DNA from: Scilla litardierei
Lineage: Eukaryota; Streptophyta; Magnoliopsida; Asparagales; Asparagaceae
Direction: 5' to 3'
Length of the DNA: 64,000 nucleotides
NCBI GenBank assembly: GCA_030789695.1
Contig: CM061138.1
Span: 21,788,214-21,852,213, forward strand
How positions within the stretch are numbered: position 1 is the stretch's first letter; each line of letters starts with the position of its first letter. The translations under genes and the position numbers were made by a program. The notes beneath the pieces were generated by a model, which was not told where the DNA came from, made no database searches, and worked only from the letters and a program-made list of their open reading frames with translations. Positions 45,720 to 57,300 of this stretch are shown one piece after another.

Positions 45720-46080
45720 AAGTCAATATGTCTCGATGAAATTTCAGGTACCATTACCATAATGATTGCTGCAATCCATAGATACCCCCTTGCACTTGTA
45801 ATCTTTGGATAAATGTAGTCTTAACATCATATCTATACCATCCCAAACAAGTCCAAACAGGCAACATCTATTCTCAACCTTGGTGTGTTTTGGACTTGTT
45901 CGAGATGGAATAGATATGATCATAATGGATGGAGTCGTCTATGGAAGTGATGAAGCAATAGGCCCTACAAATAGCCTTCATGCTCATTGATCAAATCTAG
46001 AGGAATTCGTCCATGTTTTGATTTATCAAATATATTCCTCGTAGCCTTACCAGCTATACAATGCTTACAAATACGATATA
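45720..46080 (-). pseudogene. Copia polyprotein relic, rearranged
   Basis: Minus-strand pieces recall copia: ICKHCIAGKATRNIFDKSKH (the Cys motif before integrase) near 46075-46000, and YDVKTTF (RT region) near 45835-45800. These are separated in a real element by more than 1 kb, so this is a collapsed, decayed copy. Confidence 0.55.
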
Positions 46081-46486
46081 CTTGATGGTTTTTAGAGTTT
46101 TTAGAAAAATTGGATTTTTTTTTTGGGAAAAAACTAAATTTTGCATAAGCTGGAGTTTACTTGGGATTGATGACCACCAATCAATCATTTTAACAACAGA
46201 AACAGAGAAATCTGAACGGTGGTTGTGCAATTGACGTAGCACATCATGTTGATGAGCTGTGTCTAGACGGCTGTTATGGATGGTTGCTTGCTTATCATCA
46301 AATGCTGATTACGACTAGACCAAAGTACCTATTGCACACACATGATAGAAAGTAGGGCGATCCGGTGATGTCCAGATCTGGTTCTGTCCATAAGATGCGT
46401 GTCCACTTATAATAATACCAAAGTATATATGCGTCTGAGTCCCTGGCTGAGAACAATGTGAAAGTTGGCTTGATTTGAGGTGCTAA

Positions 46487-46796
46487 AGGAGTTGGGAGAA
46501 GAAGGTGTCCAAGAATCGAATTGTTACTAATGTCCTACGGTTTCTTAAGGGTATATCAGACACAGAGTTATGCTCTTCTTGTGCGGCTGCGGCTGCGGCA
46601 GAATCTGTGCTTCATGTTCTACGGGATTGTTCGGAGGCGAGAAAGGTGTGGCACTCCTTTTTCTCGGATTTATTTTTCCCTGCCTTCTATCAAATGCCTC
46701 TTCCCGTCTGGTTGACAACATTCCTGGATGTGAAGCAATACCCCGTTCATCAAGTTATCTTATTTGCCACCTGTTTGTGGAAGATATGGGGTGCCC
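46487..46796 (+). pseudogene. LINE-derived ORF, first part (zinc-binding region)
   Basis: The frame is open from 46487 and reads RIVTNVLRFLKG ... CSSCAAAAAAESVLHVLRDCSEARKVWHSFF, the zf-RVT region found downstream of RT in plant LINE ORF2 proteins. It is cut by Copia-3 at 46796, inside WKIWGAL. Continuing at 51841 the frame stays open, so one ORF of about 319 residues (zinc-binding region plus RNase H) existed before insertion. It may be a LINE 3' end or one of the RNase H-like proteins derived from LINEs; upstream RT is absent. Confidence 0.75.
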
Positions 46797-47010
46797 TATT
46801 AGAAGATTTGGTAGAACCGTGTGTTTGTATTGATAATACTGGAAGAATATATATACATGAGATTCATAACAACTAATCCTACATATATGGGATTATGATC
46901 ATAATTGATACTGAATATCTAAGTAGGTAAGTAGGTAGATAGTTATGATACAGAATATTCATGGTTAAGTAGTTAGATAGTTGTGGGAGCTTCGGAAGAC
47001 TCGTTCAACA
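46797..47010 (-). repeat. Copia-3 3' LTR
   Basis: 214 bp, TGTTGAACG to CTTCTAATA on the minus strand. It is preceded by GACGGGGGG, the polypurine tract, which overlaps the end of the coding frame. Confidence 0.95.
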
Positions 47011-47017
47011 CCCCCCG

Positions 47018-50000
47018 TCAAGTTGGAGTCGGGAGAGATATGTCGAGCACGCCCAACTTGGAAATAATGCGATGAAAAGCATCCGCACCAAGCGGCTTTG
47101 TAAATATATCAGCAAGTTGGTCAGAAGAACGTAAGTAGCCGGTGGAGATAAGGCCGGAAATAATCTTTTCACGGACGAAGTGGCAATCAAGTTCAATGTG
47201 TTTTGTACGCTCATGAAAAACCGGGTTGCTGGCAATGTGAAGGGCAGCTTGGTTGTCACAATAAACTGTGATTGGTTGTTGAGGAGGAAAGCCAAGGTCA
47301 CAAAGAAGATACTTGAGCCATTGTATCTCCGCAGTGAGAGTTGCAAGAGAACGATATTCGGCCTCGGCGGAAGAACGTGAAACAGTGGGTTGTTTCTTAG
47401 TCTTCCATGAAATAGGACTAGAGCCAAGCATTGTGATGTATCCAGTGGTAGAACGACGGGTAATGGGACATCCAGTCCAATCAGAATCAGCAAAACCAAC
47501 TAGAGAAAGAGAACTAATAGCTGATAGTAGTATCCCCTTACCAACAGAACCTTTTAGGTAGCGGAGGACTCGATGAGCTGCATCGAGGTGAGTTGAACAT
47601 GGATTTTGCATGAATTGGCTAAGAGTATTAACGACATACTGAATATCAGGCCGAGTGACAGTCAAATAGAGAAGACGACCCACAAGACGACGATAAATAG
47701 AGGGGTCGGGAAGTGGTGTACCATCATCTGGAAGTAAATGAAGATTTTGTTCCATAGGGAAAAAAGATGGACGACAACCTAGTTGTCCTGAATCAGAGAG
47801 AATGTCAAGAGTGTATTTACGTTGACATAAAAAGATACCTTTGTTGGAGCGAGAGACTTCAATACCAAGAAAGTATCGGAGAGTGCCTAGATCCTTAATG
47901 GAAAAGGAACTGGCAAGAAATTGTTTAGTTTTATGGATGACCGCGAGATTGTTTCCAGTGATAATAATGTCATCAACATAAACAAGGACAAATACAGAAA
48001 TTTTACCTTTGATATATGTAAAAAGACTGTAATCTGAGGTAGACTGATGGAATCCACGTGATATTAGAGTGGAAGAAAATTTCGAAAACCATTGACGAGA
48101 GGCCTGTTTGAGTCCATACAGAGATTTGTGTAGTTTACAAACATGATTATCATACTTATGATGAAAACCTGGAGGAAGTTTCATGTAAACTTCTTCATGA
48201 AGGTCGCCTTGGAGAAAAGCATTATTGACATCAAGTTGGTGAAGGGTCCATCCATGAATCGCCGCGATGGAAAGGAGTAGGCGAACAGTAACAAGTTTGG
48301 CAACAGGTGCAAACGTATCATGATAATCAATCCCTTCAATTTGATTGTATCCTTTTGCAACGAGACGTGCTTTGTAACGCTCAATAGATCCATCGGAATT
48401 ATATTTGATCTTGTAAACCCATTTACAATCGATGGGTAATTTGCCAGGAGGTAAGGGGCAAAGAGACCAAGTACGATTACGCTCAAGAGCTTGAATTTCA
48501 GATGACATGGCAGTACGCCAGTGAGACGACTTAACCGCTTGAGAATAAGTTTGCGGTTCAGTGTGATCAATGATCGTGGATACAAAATCACGATGAGAGG
48601 AACTCAATGTGTTTAAAGAGAAGTGGTTGGAAAGGGGAAATTGAGTAGAGGGGAAGACATTTGAGCATATGAAGTCACTTAAGCGAGGTGGAGGACGTCG
48701 AACTCGCGAAGGTCGTACGGATCTTGAGGAGGTAGAATCAGTAGTGATAGGCACATGAGAAGAAGTTGGACCCAATTCCCGAGGGGAGTCAATAGTAGCC
48801 TGCACAGGAGATGTTGGTTGAATAGGAGGATCGATTTGAGAAGAGTTCGAGGGAATGACAGGATCCATTTGGTCATCATTTAAAGGAATGATACTTATCG
48901 GTGGAGGAGTCGAATGAGGAGTTGGCGATGTGTTACTATAAGGGAAGTGTGATTCATGAAAAACAACGTCGCGAGAGACATAAATGTGGCGAGTAGATGG
49001 ATCATAAATTCGATATCCTTTTTGACCAAAAGGGTAGCCAACGAAGATGCCAGGTTTGGCCCGAGAATCAAACTTATGTCGAATATACATATTTTTGGCA
49101 AAACACCAACATCCAAAAACTCGGAGTGAAGAATATGATGGAGATGTGCCAAATAATATTTCATGAGGAGATTTAAAATTAAGAATCTTTGCTGGTAATT
49201 TATTTATAAGAAAGGCCGCAGTAAGAATACACTCTCCCCAGAATGGGAGAGGAAGACGACTTTGAAAGCGCAAGGCTCGAGCAACATCGAGAAGATGGCG
49301 ATGCTTACGTTCAACGATCCCATTTTGTTGGGGTGTGGCAACACAACTACGTTGATGAATAATGCCATGAGTAGAACACCAATTTTGAAATTTGGCGCAA
49401 AGAAATTCAGCTCCATTGTCTGAGCGAATGATTTGGAGTTGCGGAAGGAATATGCCACCGTTTCCGGTGTTGATTTTGGAAATGTTGCTATTAAATTGTC
49501 TATTAATTTGATTAAAGAAATGGATAATCATGCGAAAAGTTTCGGACTTATTTTTCATGAGATATATCCATGTACATCGCGAATAATCATCGACAATAGT
49601 TAAAAAATAGCGAGATCCATTCAGAGATGGAACAGAAAAAGGTCCCCATATGTCTATATGAATCAATTCAAAACATTTAGAAGAACGAGAACTACTGTTA
49701 GAAAATGATTGACGAGATTGCTTAGCTTGTGGACAAATATCACAAGTAAAATTCTTATTTGAAACAATATCAGGAAAATTGCTTACAAGGAATTTAAAAC
49801 GAGAATTCCCGGGATGACCAAGGCGTGAATGCCATAAGTCAAATTTATTACATTCTTTGAAAGAAAATGCATTATTTAAAGCAGGAACATCATCCAGATA
49901 GAAAAGTCCATTTTGCAAACTACCCCGACCAATCTTCGCCTTCGAGGAACGGTCCTGAAATAGGCAGTGAGTATGAAAAAATGTGACTACACAATCAATA

Positions 50001-51430
50001 TGTCGAGTTATCTGGGAGACAGATAATAAATTAAATTTGAAAGATGGAATATAAAATACTTCTTTGAGAATGAGATTTGGAGAATGTTTGATAACTCCAA
50101 TATGAGTTACTGATGCCAATGATCCATCTGGCATTTGAACTGATAAATGATTTTGCAATGCATAATAAGATGAGAATAATGCAAGTGATGTGCATATGTG
50201 ATTTGATGCGCCCGAATCAATAATCCAAGAAGAAGATGCACAAGTTAGAACTTTATCTACTAAATGTGCAGAGAAGAAAATATTACCTGCTAAATGTGCA
50301 GAATTACCAACTGAAGTTTCATTCGCGAGGAGAGCCATCAACTTGTTGTACTGCTCAGTGGTGATATGATTATTTGTTGCCACCGGAGGATTACGTTGAG
50401 GTGTTGGACGCTTCACTTGGCCTTCGGGAAATCCGTGCAGCTGATAACAAGTGGCTCGGGTGTGACCATGGCGATTGCAGTGGTCGCAGAAAGGACGCTG
50501 TCGCTTTCCTGGGGGGCGATTAGATTGGGGAGTGACGGTGTGTCGATCATTCCATGTTGAATTCCTGGAAGTGTTAAGGGCAGCAGATTCCACAATCGGA
50601 ATGTGTATGTCAAGCTCTTGTTGCTTTTCTTCTTGACGCACCAAATTATATATCCGTTGGATAGAAGGAAAAGGTTCCATGAGAAGGATTTGTCGCCGTA
50701 CCGAAGAGAAGTTATCGTGAAGTCCTTGTAGGAATTCCATAGCTCGATCTTGATTCATTTGCTCCATGATGGATTTCGAATTGGCACAAATGCATGGAGA
50801 TAGGACGATGATGCTATTCAATTCATCCCAAAGGGATTTCAGTTGGGTAAAATATGAAGAAACATTCATACCCTCCTGTTTTAGATTGGAGATGGACCTT
50901 TTCAGTTGGTAAATTTTCGGCGCGTTTGACTGAGAGAATCGATCTTTGAGGTTGAGCCAAATTTGAGCAGCGTTCTCGGAATAGAGAATACTTGGCCGAA
51001 TCTCAGGAGAAACTGAATTGAGAATCCAACTGCTTACCAAATCATTGCAACGTTCAAAGTTGAGAATGTCACTTTGAGAATCAGGTCTCGACAAGGTTCC
51101 ATCAACGAAGCCATATTTATTCTTAGCTCGTAAAGCCATGGCTATTGCTCGACTCCACGTACCATAATTGTCACCCGTTAGAAGAGGCGTAACGAGGACA
51201 ATGGAAGGACTTTCCGAGTGATGCACATCGTAAAGATTGGATGTGGTCACTGGTTGAGAATTTTGATCAAGGTTGAGGATTTGATCAGACGTGATGAAAA
51301 AAAATGAAGAACTGACAAGTTGTGTTGTCGTCGGAGTCGCGAGATCGCCGCCGGATCTAGAGGTGGGCGCCGGATCTGGAAGTGGAAACGAGGTGGCCGT
51401 CGGATCTGGAAGTGGAAACGAGGTGGGCAC
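47018..51430 (-). CDS. Copia-3 gag-pol polyprotein, 1470 aa, intact
   Basis: One frame carries every copia domain in order: gag (GDNYGTWSRAIAMALRAKNK), a CCHC knuckle (CDHCNRHGHTRATC), aspartic protease (WIIDSGASNHIC), GAG-pre-integrase (HSRLGHPGNSRF), an integrase core with D/D/E in IHIDIWGPF, IIRSDNGAEF and QNGIVERKHR, RT (LHQLDVNNAFLQGDL and catalytic YVDDIIITG), and RNase H (DSDWTGC, AEAEYRSL, DNQAALHIA). The length is normal for plant copia. No missing catalytic residue was seen. The likely start is the first ATG, although the first 35 residues are a Pro/Ser repeat and a later start is possible. It resembles RE1-type polyproteins of the Ale/Retrofit group. Confidence 0.95.
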   Translation of the reverse strand: MPTSFPLPDPTATSFPLPDPAPTSRSGGDLATPTTTQLVSSSFFFITSDQILNLDQNSQPVTTSNLYDVHHSESPSIVLVTPLLTGDNYGTWSRAIAMALRAKNKYGFVDGTLSRPDSQSDILNFERCNDLVSSWILNSVSPEIRPSILYSENAAQIWLNLKDRFSQSNAPKIYQLKRSISNLKQEGMNVSSYFTQLKSLWDELNSIIVLSPCICANSKSIMEQMNQDRAMEFLQGLHDNFSSVRRQILLMEPFPSIQRIYNLVRQEEKQQELDIHIPIVESAALNTSRNSTWNDRHTVTPQSNRPPGKRQRPFCDHCNRHGHTRATCYQLHGFPEGQVKRPTPQRNPPVATNNHITTEQYNKLMALLANETSVGNSAHLAGNIFFSAHLVDKVLTCASSSWIIDSGASNHICTSLALFSSYYALQNHLSVQMPDGSLASVTHIGVIKHSPNLILKEVFYIPSFKFNLLSVSQITRHIDCVVTFFHTHCLFQDRSSKAKIGRGSLQNGLFYLDDVPALNNAFSFKECNKFDLWHSRLGHPGNSRFKFLVSNFPDIVSNKNFTCDICPQAKQSRQSFSNSSSRSSKCFELIHIDIWGPFSVPSLNGSRYFLTIVDDYSRCTWIYLMKNKSETFRMIIHFFNQINRQFNSNISKINTGNGGIFLPQLQIIRSDNGAEFLCAKFQNWCSTHGIIHQRSCVATPQQNGIVERKHRHLLDVARALRFQSRLPLPFWGECILTAAFLINKLPAKILNFKSPHEILFGTSPSYSSLRVFGCWCFAKNMYIRHKFDSRAKPGIFVGYPFGQKGYRIYDPSTRHIYVSRDVVFHESHFPYSNTSPTPHSTPPPISIIPLNDDQMDPVIPSNSSQIDPPIQPTSPVQATIDSPRELGPTSSHVPITTDSTSSRSVRPSRVRRPPPRLSDFICSNVFPSTQFPLSNHFSLNTLSSSHRDFVSTIIDHTEPQTYSQAVKSSHWRTAMSSEIQALERNRTWSLCPLPPGKLPIDCKWVYKIKYNSDGSIERYKARLVAKGYNQIEGIDYHDTFAPVAKLVTVRLLLSIAAIHGWTLHQLDVNNAFLQGDLHEEVYMKLPPGFHHKYDNHVCKLHKSLYGLKQASRQWFSKFSSTLISRGFHQSTSDYSLFTYIKGKISVFVLVYVDDIIITGNNLAVIHKTKQFLASSFSIKDLGTLRYFLGIEVSRSNKGIFLCQRKYTLDILSDSGQLGCRPSFFPMEQNLHLLPDDGTPLPDPSIYRRLVGRLLYLTVTRPDIQYVVNTLSQFMQNPCSTHLDAAHRVLRYLKGSVGKGILLSAISSLSLVGFADSDWTGCPITRRSTTGYITMLGSSPISWKTKKQPTVSRSSAEAEYRSLATLTAEIQWLKYLLCDLGFPPQQPITVYCDNQAALHIASNPVFHERTKHIELDCHFVREKIISGLISTGYLRSSDQLADIFTKPLGADAFHRIISKLGVLDISLPTPT

Positions 51431-51609
51431 CGTCGGATCTAGAGGTGGACGCCGGATCTGGAAGCCGCGTGGATCTGCAGGATCTGGAAGAAGGCGCCGT
51501 CGGATTTGGAAGCCGGATCTGAGGAATATCTTCTCAGATCTGGAAGTTGAATCTGAGGAGGACGATTAGATCTGATTCGATCTGAAGAAGAGAATTGGGG
51601 AATAACTTC

Positions 51610-51621
51610 GCTCTGATACCA
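51610..51621 (-). other. Copia-3 primer-binding site
   Basis: TGGTATCAGAGC on the minus strand, directly adjoining the 5' LTR; complementary to the initiator methionine tRNA end. Confidence 0.92.
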
Positions 51622-51835
51622 TATTAGAAGATTTGGTAGAACCGTGTGTTTGTATTGATAATACTGGAAGAATATATATACATGAGATTCATAACAACTA
51701 ATCCTACATATATGGGATTGTGATCATAATTGATACTGAATATCTAAGTAGGTAAGTAGGTAGATAGTTATGATACAGAATATTCATGGTTAAGTAGTTA
51801 GATAGTTGTGGGAGCTTCGGAAGACTCGTTCAACA
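51622..51835 (-). repeat. Copia-3 5' LTR
   Basis: 214 bp, one substitution from the 3' LTR (near 51719). Confidence 0.95.
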
Positions 51836-51840
51836 TGCCC

Positions 51841-52490
51841 GTTGTACGCGAGTCTTTTCACCTACACCAGTGGGTGTGGATGATACATTCACTACACGTC
51901 ATATTTCCATTATTGCGGCAGAGGTATCTTCCACCTATAGCAAAGTTACAGTGCCACCTTCTGCTACGTCTCTTATCCGGTGGATGCCTTCGAACCATGG
52001 CATTGTGAAGCTTAATGTAGACGGTGCTTGTAAGGGAAATCCAGGAATTTCCGGAGCTGGAGGACTATTTCGGGATGCGATGGGTATGTGGATTCTTGGA
52101 TTTTCGGCTTATCTTGGATTCGGTTCTAATTTGAATGCTGAAATCCAAGCTATTCGCATCGGTTTGGAGCTGTCTTTGGCACATGGGATTCATAACATTC
52201 TGGTTGAATCGGATTCTAAGGTGGCTATTCTTTTACTTACTTCAGATGATGTCTCCTTCCATCCGCTTCAGAGCTTGATTTCAGATATTCGGGAATTGGC
52301 TTCCCGACTTCAAAATTGCACCTTCCATCATGTTTTTCGTGAGGCCAATTTCTCTGCTGATGCGATTGCAAACCTAGGCTGCCATCTTGAGCAGGAATTG
52401 AAGATTTGGGACCGTCCTCCAGCTTCATTGTCACAGCTACTATCTTCTGATGTGCGAGGGACTAGTTACCCTCGTGGTTTTTCTTTCTGA
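51841..52490 (+). pseudogene. LINE-derived ORF, second part (RNase H domain)
   Basis: After a short linker, an RNase H (RVT_3-type) fold begins at VKLNVDGACKGNPGISGAGGL (first catalytic Asp). It continues through LNAEIQAIRIGLELSL (Glu), ILVESDSKVAI (Asp) and HHVFREANFSADAIANLG (final His and Asp). All expected catalytic residues are present, and the frame ends at 52490 with PRGFSF. It is in frame with 46487-46796 across the Copia-3 insertion. Such domains remove RNA from RNA-DNA hybrids and end many plant LINE ORF2 proteins. A TATAAAAAAAGG run at 52514 could be the remains of a LINE tail. Confidence 0.8.
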
Positions 52491-52539
52491 TTTTATGTAA
52501 TTTACATTCCGATGTATAAAAAAAGGAGTTAGGAGTAGT

Positions 52540-53525
52540 GAAGGCGAGCAGTTGCAGAGAACTAGTTTGTCTGTGCCTTGGGGTCCGTGTGTCTGACTCT
52601 GCACAGCCAGATACATGATTCATGGCCGAGCTAACTCCTTCAGACCTCAGTCCTCGGTTCGAAGGATCGTCAGCTCAGATACACAGCACCTCGACAGGTC
52701 GGCTTTCGATAGCTCGGAAACTTGACGATTTGGATGCTCGGCACCTCGGCATCCCGAGCTCTTGCAGAGAGCTCGGCAGCTCGGAGTCACCAACCACAGG
52801 ATGCAGAATCCTATTTGAGTTAGAGTTGCTCTCCAAGTAGAATTCTGTTTGAATTTGAATTGCTAGAATTCTTTTTGGATAAGAGGTCCTCATCCATATA
52901 AGTTCGATTTGTGCCCGTGCTCTAAAGGTGTATAAGGGGCGCTTTAGGGAGGGTTTTGAGGATATCACACTTTGAGAAAAGAAAGAGAGCTTTGAGCCGC
53001 CATTGTCGAGAGCCAACTTAGAGATTGTATTGAGAGCTTCAAGGGAGAAAGTGAGTGCTTCTTCTTCGTTGAGAAGTTGAAGAGTTGTATTTTATTCTTC
53101 CCATTGAATAAAGGCTATCATGTGTTTCCGTGGCCGGTTGACAGCCTAAACGATTCAATCTTTATAGTGCTTTATTGTGTTTGTTGCTCGTCCCCTCGCC
53201 AGAGGATCGTCTGACTACCCAAAGCATCGTAATCATGTGTGCTAGAAATTGGTATCAAATTTTTTGATTCGGAGATCTACGTATGCAGTGAAGATGATCA
53301 ATGGTGGCAATGACAACTCTCCGAAGAAGACCTCTAGGGAATAGCCTCCACCAGCTCGGACAACCACGTACGGAGTTCGAGATAGAGAAGTTTGATGTAA
53401 AGATCAACTTCAGGATTTGGAGATTCGGGGTCTTAGATGTGTTGAACTAGCTTGGTCAAGACATAGTATTGGACGAAAAGCCGATGACCATGTCGGACTC
53501 AGAGTGGAAGACTCTGAACAAAAAT
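52540..53525 (+). pseudogene. Copia fragment: LTR-like sequence, primer site and gag start
   Basis: From about 52540 the sequence looks like a copia LTR, ending before ATTGGTATCAAA at 53248, an imperfect methionine-tRNA primer site. A gag start follows at 53295 with the signature EIEKFDVKINFRIWRF and LDEKPMTMSDSEWKTLN, which is the usual N-terminus of a Tork-type gag. An in-frame stop near 53340 and another in the LN-LAW region break it. It stops at about 53525 where unrelated AT-rich DNA begins. Confidence 0.65.
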
Positions 53526-54344
53526 TTTCTTTTTGCAAAATATTGATAATAAAACCATGGTAATAAATTCTAACCAACCCTCTAATCATAAGAGAAAATT
53601 TGGTTTAAAACAGATTACCAAAATACCCCTCAAAGGGTCAAAAAGGGCTAGTAAACATTCAACTGTTATAGGCCAACGGCTATTTGACTAGTAGTGTACA
53701 CTAACTAGTCGACTAGTCCATGGCTAGTCAACTACCAAATGTACTCTGGTCAACTAGTCCAAACATGTCACAAGAAAGATTTGCTATGTATCTTCTAGTC
53801 GACTAAAGTATATGTACTAGTCGACTACAGTACATTGACTAGTCGACTAGTGCATCTACATTGGTCGGCTAGTTTGACATGTTTGCTAGCCCAAGTATTC
53901 TGTGTCAACCTAGTCAACAGGGTGTTAGACGTAGTCGATTGGGTGTCCTTTAAAAATGGGTTTTGAACTACAAACACTTAAGAAATTTTTTGACACCTTT
54001 TCTAAACATTTTAAAACATATTTAAGAAATTCCTAAGTGTGTGTGAACTACAACTAAAATCTTAACATTTTAATCAAGACATAAATGAAAATTACATCAT
54101 ATATATAAGTAATATATTTAAGCTATTTGAACCAATCTTGACACTTTAAGCTCCTTGCCTTGATTCCTTTGATCCACGTGCCTTGTTGAACTCACTTAAG
54201 TTTTGAGTGTTTCTTGATTTGCTTATATACATGTATTCATAGCTTATTAGATGACATGTATGCTCATCATCAAAACTTCATAGGGTGACTCAATATCCTA
54301 GTACTCTCTACATCTAAGATGTTGCTATGCTATGGTGACATAGA
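53526..54344. repeat. AT-rich insertion with CTAGTCGACTAG palindromes
   Basis: Perfect or near-perfect CTAGTCGACTAG sites start at 53705, 53795, 53815 and about 53838, with several variants (CTAGTCAACTA, GGTCGGCTAG, GTAGTCGATT) between 53670 and 53945. The flanking DNA looks like LTR sequence, but no partner LTR is in the window. Confidence 0.7.
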
Positions 54345-57300
54345 CGGCGTGATAATGCGAAGAAGGGAACATGCACAATTAACACTTGGAAAGAGTTCAA
54401 GATAGAGATCAAGAAGCAATTCTATTCGAAAATGCTGAGAATGAAGTGCGAGGTAGGCTTCGACGCCTTATCAGAAAGGTTCTATTCGAGATTTTGTAAA
54501 GGAATTTTCCCAGCTGCTTCTTGAGATTCCTAACAATAACGATAAGGACTCGCTCTTTGTCTTTATGGATGGCCTCGTGGGATGGACCAAGATGGAGATA
54601 CAGAGGTGGGGAGTCTAGACTCTTGCCTAAGATTTGCCAGTTTCAGAGTCCATGATCGAGTTCAAAAAGGTGGATTCAATCATACTAGAGGACACGAAGG
54701 TAAAACTTAGCAAAAGTGGGAGATAGAAATAGAAACGTCCAGAGACTCCCAACATAAGCCAACCCAATGGAAGGGCAAGTCCTTGGAGGGAGCCAAGGAG
54801 GATCACACAAAGAAGCTTCAAAGCTACTTTTGCGAAGGCCCGCACAAAGTTTGGAAGTATCCAAATTAGGGCCAATCTTGCAACCCTAATCCAAAAGGAA
54901 GCGAAGAAGCAACAAGAAGAAATGAGGGTCAACTCACTAAGCCTAGTCAAAGCCATTCAAGTCAATGTAAATGAAACCCCAGGTGGCCCATGTTCGTGGA
55001 GACGGTGATCATGGATAATTCCTTCAAAGCACTCCTAGATATATGTGCTTATTATTTCTTGGTTTCTAACAGGGTGGTCGATGATTTAGGCCCCAAGAGA
55101 AGGATACCATCAAGGCTATCATTTCAGAACCAACTTTAATTGTTGGCATGGCTTGGCATGTACAAGTGAGAATTGGAGAATGGCTTTGGCCAGTGGACAT
55201 GACAGTGGTGGGAATGCATGACTTTGATATGGTCATCAGCTTGGAGTTCTGGACTGGATGAAGGCTGTTAAGCCCTGTTTTGAATTATACGCTGAACTAT
55301 GCATATATGTCCTCTATGCACGTGCATATCTTTTCAATACACATGCAGATAGGGATACAGAGATGATATGGGATGGCAGAAGCGTAGGCGTAGCTAGTGG
55401 CAGTCCTGTAATTTTTCGAAAAATGTGAGTGCATTTTGGTGGGCCTCTGTAATGGGGGGGGTGTGTGTAAAGGAATGTTGGGGGTGTGTGTGTGCATAAG
55501 ACACATGGGTGTATGGTGCATGTGTGCATGTGTGAGCATGCCTGGGTAGTGAGCCATGATAGTGTGCAAGGGGTTAGGATTTAATAGCATAACCGTAAAT
55601 TTTTAGAAAGATGAGGAGCAAAATGGTCATTTAACTAAATGAAGGCGGTGTGCGTAAGTGTTGTGTTTTGGTTTGTCTTTGGGAGGTGGAGGGTGGCAGT
55701 ATATATATGGTGATGTACATTGACTATGTATATGAATGAATGTCGATATACATATATATATATCATGTTGTTGTTGTTCTTTATTATTATGATGTTGTCT
55801 TTGATATTATAGTGGAGCAATACTTGTATTATCCCAGCACGTGCACAGTGCACCTGCTCTCTCTCTCTCTCTCTCTCCGGAACTCCTGGGAAAATTTTTA
55901 AAAATTCCGGGTATTTTGGGGAGCGGGGCATGACAAAGGCTGTATTGGTTCTATACGTAAATACAATGTGCTTCCTTGAGGGCAAGACTTGCATGATTCC
56001 GATCCAAAGAGAGAAGGCCTTGTCAAACAAGTTCCTCTCGACTATCTAGCTCTCTAAGGGTGTTCGGAAGAATGAATCATCCTTCATCATCATGATGAAG
56101 ATGGAGGAAGGCCCAACTAAGGATGAGGAGGTACATAATGCAATTCAATCTATCTTGGAGGAGTATCAAGACGTTATGTCTGAGAAATTACCAAGAAAGA
56201 TACCACCAAAGAGGGAAGTGGATCATAAGATTGAGTTGATACCGGATGCGCAACTACCAACGATGAGACTTTATCAGATGGCTCCATCAGAGTTGGAGGA
56301 ACTTCGAAAGCAACTGAAAGATTTGTTAGACGCATGGTACATTCGACCATCGAAGGCTCCTTATGGTGCATCAATGCTTTTCCAGAAGAAGCACGATGGT
56401 TCTCTTTGGTTGTACATCAACTACTGCATGCTAAATAAAGTTACGATGAAGAACAAATATATGATCCCTTTGGTATCTGACTTGTTCGATCGGCTAGGCC
56501 AAGTGAGGTACCTCACCAAACTAGATCTCAGATCAGTATACTATCAAGTATGGATCACCAAAGGAGACGAGCCAAAGATGGTGTGAGGTATGGATCATAT
56601 AAGCTCTTAGCCATGCCCTTTGTTCTCACAAATGCTCTAGCAACCTTCTGCACCTTGATGAATAAAGTACTGGAGCCCTTCCAAGATCGCTTTTTATTTG
56701 TATATCTTGACGACATAGTGATATATAGCTGATTCATCTCAGAGCATCGGGAACACTTGAGGCAAGTGTTCGAGGCCCTTCGACTAAATGAGCTATATGT
56801 GAAGAAGGAAAAATGCTTGTTTGCATTGGAGGAAGTTGTGTTCTTAGGAGATGTCATCGGGAGGGGCCAAATCAAGATGACCAAGGGAAGGTTCATGTCA
56901 TTCAAAAGTGGTAACATCCCACCAAGGTGACAAAGCTTGGTCATTTATTATACTGAAAAACTATTATCAAAGATTTATCCAAGCTATTTGGTAATCGCGG
57001 CTCCATTGATGGGCTTGTTGAAAAAGAATCGGGCATGGAACTGGAGACCAAAATGTTAGGAGGCATTCGAAGGATTGAAGAGTGCAATGACTGTGGAGCC
57101 GGTCCTCTCCCTTATCGACTTCAGCAAGCTCTACGAACTCCATACCTATGCGAGTGACTTTGCTATCGGAGCGGTGTTAATGCAAGCCACCCCATTGCCT
57201 ATGAGAGCCAAAAGCTGAATGACACTGAATGGCAGTTGTTCAATAGAAGGAGATGATAGCTGTGGTCTACTACTTACGACTATGTAGGCACTACTTACTT

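Larger units (their letters stand above)
46797..51835 (-). mobile_element. Copia-3: complete Ty1/copia element
   Basis: Two 214-bp LTRs (46797-47010 and 51622-51835) differ at one base. Target duplications TGCCC lie at 46792-46796 and 51836-51840. The primer site and polypurine tract are present and the polyprotein frame is uninterrupted. It looks young and potentially able to move on its own. Confidence 0.96.
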
